Shown here one piece after another: positions 1 through 5,600 of a stretch of DNA of 5,912 nt; position 1 is the stretch's first letter; each line of letters begins with the position of its first letter. Both the position numbers and the translations under genes were made by a program. The stretch is from positions 1 through 5,912 of the forward strand of contig JAGOUF010000167.1 of assembly GCA_018061385.1 (NCBI GenBank), in the 5' to 3' direction. This stretch comes from Chitinophagaceae bacterium (GTDB lineage Bacteria > Bacteroidota > Bacteroidia > Chitinophagales > Chitinophagaceae). The notes beneath the pieces are model-generated. The model ran no database searches and was not told the DNA's origin. It saw only the letters and a list, made by a program, of their open reading frames with translations.

Positions 1-223
1 GTAGTTTTTGTAAAACAGTATTTACATCTTTAGGTAAAATGGCATTCATCAATACATCTTTACTTAATAAAGCATTGCCGTTGCTACCAATGGTTAACAT
101 TTCTTTAATTGCAGCAATAGCGTCTTGCTCGCCTAATAAAGAATTTGCTGCTTGTTTCAAAACATCGCAACTACTAAATAACATACTGAACGATAAACAA
201 AATAAAACAACAGATTTCTTCAT
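1..223 (-). CDS. DUF4197-like lipoprotein, N-terminal part (3' end outside window)
   Basis: Reverse-strand reading from the ATG at 223-221 is open to the window edge, giving 74 codons. The first 19 residues form a lipoprotein signal: MKK, a hydrophobic stretch, then LFSSC with Cys19 as the lipidation site. This predicts an outer-membrane or periplasm-facing lipoprotein. The following residues (about 30-74) contain a pattern of the type AIKEMLTIGSNGNALLSKD...NAILPKDVNTVLQKL. This resembles the start of DUF4197 domains (an alternating helix with 'L+EAL..G...A...LS', then 'LP' and 'V...L'). The family match is from memory of its pattern and the protein is truncated, so it is tentative; the lipoprotein call is firmer. 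The function of DUF4197 is unknown. A possible 42-residue ORF ends 29 bp upstream and may be cotranscribed. The plus-strand ORF over the same bases is a shadow. Confidence 0.72.
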   Translation of the reverse strand, partial: MKKSVVLFCLSFSMLFSSCDVLKQAANSLLGEQDAIAAIKEMLTIGSNGNALLSKDVLMNAILPKDVNTVLQKL

Positions 224-252
224 ACAAATTATTTAAAGAGCCGCAAAGTACT

Positions 253-381
253 TTAATTTTTTTTAATAGTTTGACTAACTCTTGCAGCCCTTACAGCCCT
301 GTTGTTTTTTGAATGACTGATTTTAGAAGAAAAAAATAATATGGCCGATGATGCAAGCACCACCAATATAATGGGTTTCAT
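253..381 (-). CDS. possible 42-residue single-pass membrane peptide
   Basis: This short frame runs from ATG at 381-379 to TAA at 255-253. It begins MKPIILVVLASSAILFFSS, a good hydrophobic segment for a signal anchor or single transmembrane helix. It continues with a strongly basic tail (several Arg and Lys, ending TIKKN). It lies 29 bp upstream of the DUF4197-like lipoprotein on the same strand, which would suit a two-gene transcript. Part of the tail is encoded by an imperfect 9-10 bp direct duplication (GGGCTGTAA/GGGCTGCAA on the coding strand). I do not recognise a family. A 42-codon frame can occur by chance in AT-rich DNA, so the case rests on the hydrophobic-then-basic layout and position. 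Confidence 0.35.
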   Translation of the reverse strand: MKPIILVVLASSAILFFSSKISHSKNNRAVRAARVSQTIKKN

Positions 382-473
382 TTTTTTAATGATTGATGTA
401 GTTGAGTAATACAAACAAACTAAGTTGCATGCACTTACTCTTGAATAATGTTAATGGAAAATTGAGAATCAAT

Positions 474-496
474 ATTGGCTTAGTAGAAAAGCCAAT
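474..496. repeat. 7-bp-arm hairpin (ATTGGCT/AGCCAAT)
   Basis: Perfect inverted repeat ATTGGCT (474-480) and AGCCAAT (490-496) with a 9-nt loop. On the minus strand it begins 6 bp after the in-frame TAG at 505-503 and is not followed by a T run, so it is a poor intrinsic terminator in that direction. On the plus strand it is followed by TTGTTG, which is also weak. It could be a leader structure in a leftward transcript reaching the lipoprotein gene. Confidence 0.4.
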
Positions 497-611
497 TTGT
501 TGCTAACATGCAAATTCTGGTGGCTTAACCCTTTGGCGAAAATTGAATAAAAGAGAAGCGATATAATGTTTCATTTTGTGTGGAGTAATACTCCTATTTT
601 CTTTGAAGAAC

Positions 612-619
612 CAAAGATA
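612..619 (-). promoter_or_regulatory. Bacteroidetes-type -7 element TATCTTTG
   Basis: The minus strand reads TATCTTTG, a perfect match to the Bacteroidetes -7 consensus TAnnTTTG. No TTTG-like -33 element is present 19-21 bp upstream, where AT-rich sequence without TTTG is found. A -7 element lacking -33 would suit a promoter that needs an activator, and the five-box array begins 34 bp upstream. Predicted start of transcription is near 606, going left toward the small ORF and the lipoprotein. An 8-mer with four fixed T/G positions does occur by chance, so this is only suggestive. Confidence 0.35.
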
Positions 620-653
620 TTGGGAAGCATTATTTTTCTATTAATGAGTAGGT

Positions 654-743
654 AGCAGTGGTTAAAATACTTTCACGAATGGTAAAAAATGGCTGATAAG
701 TGGTAAATATAGCTATCAGTGGCAAATATGTTGGATAAGCGGT
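654..743 (-). promoter_or_regulatory. five evenly spaced 9-bp boxes, LytTR-site-like array
   Basis: On the minus strand five related boxes occur: ACCGCTTAT (743-735), GCCACTGAT (723-715), ACCACTTAT (704-696), ACCATTCGT (683-675) and ACCACTGCT (662-654). Start-to-start spacings are 20, 19, 21 and 21 bp, close to two helical turns, so all boxes face the same side of the DNA. Most are preceded by a T-rich stretch such as TTTA. Published LytTR-domain regulator sites are direct repeats of about 9 bp ([TA][AC][CA]GTTN[AG][TG]) separated by 12-13 bp. ACCATTCGT fits 8 of 9 positions and ACCACTTAT 7 of 9. The array sits upstream of the -7 element at 619-612. The repeat pattern is seen in the sequence; assignment to LytTR is inference. 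Confidence 0.45.
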
Positions 744-759
744 TTTTTGAAAAAGGGTT

Positions 760-791
760 AAAAGTGAACATTGGTTACAATGTTTCTTCAC
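760..791 (-). terminator. terminator-like hairpin overlapping the membrane-protein stop codon
   Basis: On the minus strand AACATTG (784-778) pairs with CAATGTT (773-767) around a TAAC loop, extended by GTG (791-789) with CAC (766-764) across a 4-nt bulge. TTTT (763-760) follows directly, then AACCC and a second T run. The stop codon TAA (777-775) is in the loop. The stem is AT-rich and imperfect, so termination would be modest. Confidence 0.4.
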
Positions 792-1176
792 TTTGTTTAT
801 GCTTCGGACTCCAAATTAAATAGTAAAATGCCAATATTAAAATACCCATTACAAAAGGAATAATGGCTAAATGTTTATAGGTATATTCTGCAAAAAGAGG
901 CTTATTGTCGAAATGTAAAAACTCACTTACCATCCAATAACTATTGGCAGTAATCCAAATACTAATGGCAAGATTGTGGCACAATTCACTCATCATTTTT
1001 CTAGTACGCCAAGCAATTACCAATGAAATAATTAATGTAGGAAAAATCATAACAATACCCAAAGGTTTCCAAATCATACACCAAGCAACATCTTTAAATA
1101 GCCAAAAAATAATATGTAAATTTTCCATTTTTCTATACGTTAATGGAATTGTATAAGTAGGTGTTGCGTTGCTCAT
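775..1176 (-). CDS. small four-helix integral membrane protein of unknown function
   Basis: The frame encodes 133 residues. Four hydrophobic segments are visible at about residues 20-36, 38-56, 66-84 and 103-122, rich in Trp (Trp25, 32, 36, 56, 74, 81, 122). The C-terminal tail is hydrophilic (SPKHKQSEETL). The motifs DVAWCMIWKPLG, LCHNLAISIWITANSYWMVSEF and YKHLAIIPFVMGILILAFYYL resemble a conserved uncharacterised membrane protein of Bacteroidetes; that is recollection, not a search. Conserved-looking sequence begins at the internal Met17 (codon 1128-1126), so the true start could be there, giving 117 residues; the upstream ATG at 1176 is kept because the frame is open to it. The gene lies 145 bp downstream of the oxidoreductase with no shared function apparent. 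No enzymatic motif is seen. The plus-strand frame opposite is a shadow. Confidence 0.82.
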   Translation of the reverse strand: MSNATPTYTIPLTYRKMENLHIIFWLFKDVAWCMIWKPLGIVMIFPTLIISLVIAWRTRKMMSELCHNLAISIWITANSYWMVSEFLHFDNKPLFAEYTYKHLAIIPFVMGILILAFYYLIWSPKHKQSEETL

Positions 1177-1321
1177 TTATAATTTTTGAAAAATAAAAAT
1201 AAGTAGAAAAATACAATCATGTAACAATCTGTAAGAATACTATTTAGCTGCAGTAGCGTTGTTGTAAATCCTGCTTTAGGAGGGCACTATTGTACATGTG
1301 AACATAATTCAGCCAATTGTT

Positions 1322-2383
1322 TTATCTGCTTAAAATATTTTTGAAACGTTGAACATCTGCCAAAGGATTAATTGCTTTTCCGTGTACTAAATGTTCAACC
1401 AACTCATGTGCAAAGTATGGTGCTAATGAACAACCTTTAGTACCCATTCCATTTAAAATGCCTATGTTTTTATGTATAGGATGTAAGCCTACAAATGGTC
1501 TGCGTTCCATATTGGCTGGGCGTTCACTTGCAATATGATCTACAATTGTAAATGGTATTTTTAAAAATGCTTGTAGCTGAGCTATTGTTTTTTTTCTAAA
1601 ATTCTCTGTTGGTTCTGTGTTTTCAAATTTCCAATCGTATGATGAACCGACCCACCATAAATCGTTTTTCCAAGGCACTAAATTTAATCCATGCTTAAAC
1701 ATATTTGTTCTTGGTAAATTTGGAATATGTACAATTAATGCTTCACCTTTCATTCTTGAATATGGCAATAAATTAAAGTAAGGATTTTCAAAACCTGCTA
1801 CACCATCGCAAAAGAGTATAGTTTTGGGTTTGAAGTTTGGAGTTTGGGGTTGCTCAACTTCAAATTTTGATTCTATTAGTACATTTTCTTTTAATAATTT
1901 TTTTCTCCATTCAATTAATAAAGTATTGATGTCTATTAACCAACAAGGATTTGTTTCGCCAATACCAAAAGGGTAATTGAAGTATTGTTGCCATTGTTCT
2001 GCTTGTTCAACTTTTTTTAAATAATTTGTTTCTTGTGGCAATCGTTCATCAAATGCCAATTGCATTTGTGTTGTTGGATGAAAGTCTAAAATATTGGCTT
2101 GTTGAATTAACGAAATATTCAATTCTTTTTCTAACGTTTGATAGGCATTTACAGTAAACGGCATTACGTCGTCTATCATCCAAGTTTTTACAATTCTTCT
2201 TCCTGTAACTGGATTAATTACACCACTTGCAACTTTTGATGCAGTAAATGGTTTTGCTTCATCATAAACAATAAATTTTTTTCCTGCTTTGTGTAAATAA
2301 TAGGAGAGGAATGTACCAGAGATTCCTTGCCCAACAACAATATATTCTGGTAGTTGATGTTCGTTTTTTAATTCTGAAAGCAT
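1322..2383 (-). CDS. FAD-dependent oxidoreductase, DAO/DadA superfamily (MnmC C-domain-like)
   Basis: The 353-residue protein is predicted to be a soluble flavoenzyme oxidising a C-N bond of an amino acid or modified amine; the substrate is not identifiable. Residues 14-23 (YIVVGQGISG) give the Rossmann GxGxxG motif with Gly18, Gly20 and Gly23, and Asp41 at the end of the second strand is placed to bind the FAD ribose. The segment SGVINPVTGRRIVKTW (53-68) and the C-terminal RPANMERRPFVGL...NGMGTKGCSLAPYFA (289-325) resemble the FAD half of MnmC and other DAO-fold oxidases, where the last Gly-rich loop contacts FAD. There is no N-terminal methyltransferase domain, so it is not a full MnmC, and no signal peptide is seen. 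The only Met before the FAD motif is Met1, which fixes the start. A -7 type element ends 4 bp before the ATG. Residues 178-186 come from a 7-bp tandem repeat and look like a lineage-specific loop insertion. Confidence 0.87.
   Translation of the reverse strand: MLSELKNEHQLPEYIVVGQGISGTFLSYYLHKAGKKFIVYDEAKPFTASKVASGVINPVTGRRIVKTWMIDDVMPFTVNAYQTLEKELNISLIQQANILDFHPTTQMQLAFDERLPQETNYLKKVEQAEQWQQYFNYPFGIGETNPCWLIDINTLLIEWRKKLLKENVLIESKFEVEQPQTPNFKPKTILFCDGVAGFENPYFNLLPYSRMKGEALIVHIPNLPRTNMFKHGLNLVPWKNDLWWVGSSYDWKFENTEPTENFRKKTIAQLQAFLKIPFTIVDHIASERPANMERRPFVGLHPIHKNIGILNGMGTKGCSLAPYFAHELVEHLVHGKAINPLADVQRFKNILSR
1826..1852. repeat. degenerate 7-bp tandem repeat (RRGTTTG) inside oxidoreductase gene
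   Basis: The plus strand reads GGGTTTG, AAGTTTG, GAGTTTG and then a shortened GGGTTG. On the coding strand this gives QPQTPNFKP (residues 178-186 of the oxidoreductase), between a beta-strand-like segment and the ILFCDG motif. The unit is not a multiple of three, so gain or loss of one unit would shift the frame. Confidence 0.5.
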
Positions 2384-2387
2384 TGTA

Positions 2388-2395
2388 CAAATGTA
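2388..2395 (-). promoter_or_regulatory. Bacteroidetes-type -7 element TACATTTG before the oxidoreductase
   Basis: The minus strand reads TACATTTG, matching TAnnTTTG, with TACA then ATG at 2383-2381. No TTTG -33 element is found at the usual 19-21 bp distance. If used, transcription would begin at or within a few bases of the ATG, giving a leaderless or nearly leaderless message. The element overlaps the start of repeat copy 1, so the repeat may contribute promoter sequence. The second copy of the repeat lacks the perfect match. Confidence 0.3.
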
Positions 2396-2478
2396 CTATG
2401 AGTTTATAAACTGTGTATATACTTTAATGAATCGGAGACTCTGAAGAACATAAAAATATCCGAAGTCTGGAGACTTCA
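2390..2478. repeat. intergenic dispersed repeat, copy 1 (89 bp)
   Basis: This copy aligns along its length with 2518-2605 at an offset of 127-128 bp, with one indel and several substitutions concentrated in the AT-rich left part. Nearly invariant blocks are TCGGAGACTCTGAA (2432-2445) and ACATAAAAATATCCGAAGTCTG (2448-2469, split here as ACATAAAAATATCC then GAAGTCTG). The right end has GAAGTCT-GG-AGACTTC (2462-2477), an inverted repeat interrupted by a central GG. The layout (two small palindromes flanking an AT-rich spacer) resembles REP/BIME or MITE elements. No transposase is present in the window. Confidence 0.7.
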
Positions 2479-2517
2479 AAAAGCATCATCATTTTTGAAA
2501 TTTCAGAGGATTGTTTT

Positions 2518-2605
2518 AATGTACAATGAACTTATAAAAGATATACTTATTCAATGAGTCGGAGACTCTGAATCACATAAAAATATCCGAAGTCTGCAGA
2601 CTTCG
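2518..2605. repeat. intergenic dispersed repeat, copy 2 (88 bp)
   Basis: This second copy has better-preserved palindromes than copy 1. GAGTC-GGA-GACTC (2556-2568) is an inverted repeat with a 3-nt centre, and CGAAGTCTGCAGACTTCG (2588-2605) is a perfect 18-bp palindrome with a PstI-like centre. It ends 11 bp from the A2M stop codon, and 39 bp of non-repeated sequence separates it from copy 1. Confidence 0.7.
2577..2605 (-). terminator. possible terminator of the A2M gene, formed by repeat copy 2
   Basis: Reading the minus strand beyond the A2M stop, the 18-bp palindrome (2605-2588) can fold as a hairpin and is followed by GATATTTTTATG. The T run begins four bases after the stem, so this is not an ideal intrinsic terminator. 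Copy 1 has the same arrangement (weaker stem, same T run), which would place two such signals in series between the A2M and oxidoreductase genes. Confidence 0.35.
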
Positions 2606-2616
2606 CATAGCGGATT

Positions 2617-5600
2617 TTATTTTACTATAATTTTTATGCCTTCACTATGGCTTGTAAATTCTGGAGCATACATACATTGTATTGTAGCAATGCCAACACT
2701 AAATTTTCCTGTATGTGTTACGTACAAAGGGTACTCAAAAACATAAGTTCCCTTTTCAATTTTATCTATAAAAAAGTTGGTGCTTGCATCTTTAGTGGCT
2801 TCATAATAACCCAAGCCATCTTGCCATTTGTAACTACTTAAAACATTCACAGGTTCTGTGCCACTGGCTCTCATATCTTTTAAATGCAAGTATTCCATTG
2901 TTCTGTCTGTGCTTAGTTCAATTCTAACAATTATTTTATCGCCCACTTTAAGTTCATCATTTTCGTTAATCGGTTCAAGCACTTTTCCATTTATAGAAGT
3001 TCTTTCAACAAATAGTTTTTTCTTTAAAGAAAGGGGAGAAGTAGCTGATGTTGTAATTTGATCTAAGTCTTCAAAATATTGCCAATAGACAGCACCATAA
3101 GAAGGAGATGATTGTTGAATTGACGAATTGCTAGATTGATTAACTGCAACAGTGATATTGCCCATTTCTGGTCTTATATTATCACCAGGAATTCTTTGTT
3201 TAATGTAACCGATACTGGTTTGTTGTTTTTCGTTGTTGGGTATTAATTGATTGCCCAATTTTATTTGTACTTGTTGATTGTTGTCAATCCAATTGCTACC
3301 AGAGTTTAACAATGCATAACAAGCATCGGCAGTTGCAATAGTTGTTTGCCAATTGTTGGTTTGCTTGTTTAAGATGAGCCATGTTTTAGCAGCATCAACT
3401 TTTTTAGACAAATCGTTGAAGCCTTCTTTCTTTTCAATTTCATCTAAAAATTCAATCATTACACTTTGGTGTTCAATTGGCGATGCATACCAAAAGCAAG
3501 TATTTCTATCTTTCCAATAGAGTGTTCCTTTGGTTGTATCTTCTATTGCATTTTCTAGTACAGCAGGCAAAATATTTACATTCACAAATCTTCTTTCATT
3601 GTTTCTCGTTAATATTAATCCAATTAAAGCTATATTGTAAGTGTTTTGCTTGTTCCAGTATTGTTTGGCTTGATTGTAATAATAATTGTAGGCGTCTCTG
3701 TTTTTTAGTTGATTGTTGTAAAAGCTTCTCATATACAAATATTGAATTTGAGAAGCGTTGATATTGTTTTTATCTAATGCAACTTTATTTGATAATAACC
3801 ATTTGTAATCTGTGTTAATTTGTTCATCTAAATAGTCTAACGCTTCTTCTGTGATCTTTTCTATTTTTTCTAATTGTTTTTGAGACAAAGCATTTGCTTT
3901 TTTCAATTTGCCAATTCCTGTTAAAATATAATTGGTAATGTACCTGCTTTCGTAACCCCCTTTAAACCAAGCAAAACCTCCACTACTTGTTTGTAGTTGT
4001 AATAGTTTTTCAATAATTGCATCTGTGCTATTGCTCATTTTAACTATATCGAACAGTAAAGCAATATTCTTTTGTTTTTGTTGCTCAGTTGCTGCATTTA
4101 AAACCCAAGGAGTTTCTTGCAACAATACTTGTTTTAATTCTTCATTGACCTCACCCCAACTCCTCTCCAAAGGAGAGGGACTTTTAATCCCTGAGGTTGA
4201 TGATTGCCGATTATTTACAGTATCATTTTTCCATTTTTCAAATACTGCTTTAATATTTGGATATTTATTTACAATGCTTGACGCAAGTGCATTTGCATAC
4301 ATTCTGTTGAATGTTTGTTCTGCACATTCGTAAGGATATTCCATTAAATAAGGTAGCGACTGAATAACTGTCCATATTGGATTAGCAGTGTATTCTATTG
4401 TAACGCCTTCATGCGTTAATGTTTCACTAGCCTCCTCCCTACCTCCTCCAAGGGAGGAGGAGTTCAAAAGTTTTTCAAAAACAAATGACTTTTGTTTTTC
4501 ACTAGGCTTCATGTATAGAGGCAATGTTTCTGTAACCAATATTCTGTTAGACAAAATTGGTAAAGTGTTTTCTTCTCCATCAGAGACCTCACCCCCCGCC
4601 CTCTCCAAAGGAGAGGGAGCCTTAGCATTTACTCTCCAAGTAAGTGGTTTATTGTAGTTGAATGGAATTTGAATAGGGAATTTTACCACTGTACTTTGAT
4701 TGGCTGCAACAGTAAAATATTGAGTTGGAAAACTGTTTTGAAACCAACCATCTACACTTGTACCTGTAATAGCATCTATTAATTCTAAAGTGCATTGTCC
4801 TGTTAATTCTTTATCACTTAGGTTGGCAATTTTTGTAACGAATTCTAAGTTGTCGCCTTCTCTCATAAACCTTGGAGCATTGGGTTGTACCATTAAAGTT
4901 TTTTGAGTAGTAATGGTTGCACTTGCTGTGCCAAAAGCCAAATCTTTAGTATGTGCAAAGCTTAGCCATTTCCATTGAGTGAGTGCTTCTGGAATGGTGA
5001 AACTGAACGTATAATTGCCTGCTGTATCGGCATAGAGATTTGGAAAGAAGAAAGCAGTTTCATTGAAGTTTTTTCGAGGTTGGATTGCTTGTTCTTGTTC
5101 TTTCTTTTTTGCACCTTCTTTAGTGGTGATGATGATTACACCATTGGCTCCTCTTGCACCATAAATTGCAGTTGCAGCAGCGTCTTTTAAAACATCAATA
5201 GAAGAAATATCATCTGGATTTATAGTTGCTTTATCTGCGTCTACTATAACTCCATCAACTACATATAAAGCATTGTTTGAAGCAGTGATTGAACCAACAC
5301 CTCTAAGTTTTATTGAGCTAGCTGAAGCTGTAAGATTTTCCTTCTTTCTTGTTCCATAACCTACAACAACAACTTCTTCCATTTTGGCATTGCCTTCACT
5401 AATAACAGTTATACCAGCTGCTTTGCCAGATAACGTAGAACTTGCTCCTGGTGAACCAAAGCCCAATACATTATTACTATTGTTATCGAATTGCATGTAA
5501 GCATAATCATTTGAATTTTTCCACCACAATGGTTGAATACGACTTATTTCGGAAATATTTTTTATGAGTTTGTCGTAATAAACTGTAAAGCTGAATTTGT

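Larger units (their letters stand above)
382..774. other. 393 bp region without a confident gene; regulatory-looking content
   Basis: I see no reading frame here that I would call a gene. From right to left it holds the tail of a terminator-like hairpin behind the membrane-protein gene, five spaced boxes at 654-743, and a -7 type promoter element at 612-619. It also holds several short hairpins: arms at 600-605/612-617 overlapping the -7 element, the palindrome GGAGTA-A-TACTCC at 582-594, and 474-496. On the minus strand a frame opens with ATG at 574-572, reads 23 codons to TAG at 505-503, then stays open another 38 codons to TAA at 388-386. That is 4 bp before the next ATG at 381. It may be a decayed or spurious small gene. 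Confidence 0.6.

Noticed and set aside
39..236. 65-codon plus-strand frame at the left edge
   Set aside because: It is antisense to the lipoprotein gene, whose signal peptide and lipobox are clear; the plus-strand product has no recognisable features.
582..617. Palindrome GGAGTA-A-TACTCC and the CTTTG/CAAAG hairpin as a riboswitch or terminator
   Set aside because: The stems are too short for a defined RNA class, the T runs are weak, and the second overlaps the predicted -7 element; they were kept only as part of the region description.
1177..1321. Promoter, terminator or small RNA between the oxidoreductase and the membrane-protein gene
   Set aside because: I found no TAnnTTTG match, no convincing stem with a T run and no frame of interest; only short AT-rich tracts and a TGTACA palindrome were seen.
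2390..2605. CRISPR-like array between the A2M and oxidoreductase genes
   Set aside because: There are only two copies, diverged and about 88 bp long with a 39-bp gap, and no cas genes are present; the layout fits a palindromic dispersed repeat instead.
3001..3045. SPLSLKKK peptide in the A2M C-terminal region as a fourth palindromic insertion
   Set aside because: The DNA lacks the GC-rich inverted repeat, and homologues as I recall them have a similar TPLxLxKxLFxER sequence here, so it is native.
2647..5190. Several plus-strand frames of 64-102 codons opposite the A2M gene
   Set aside because: The minus-strand frame has strong family signatures along its whole length. The plus-strand frames are Phe/Ser/Cys-rich, as expected of shadows of an AT-rich gene.
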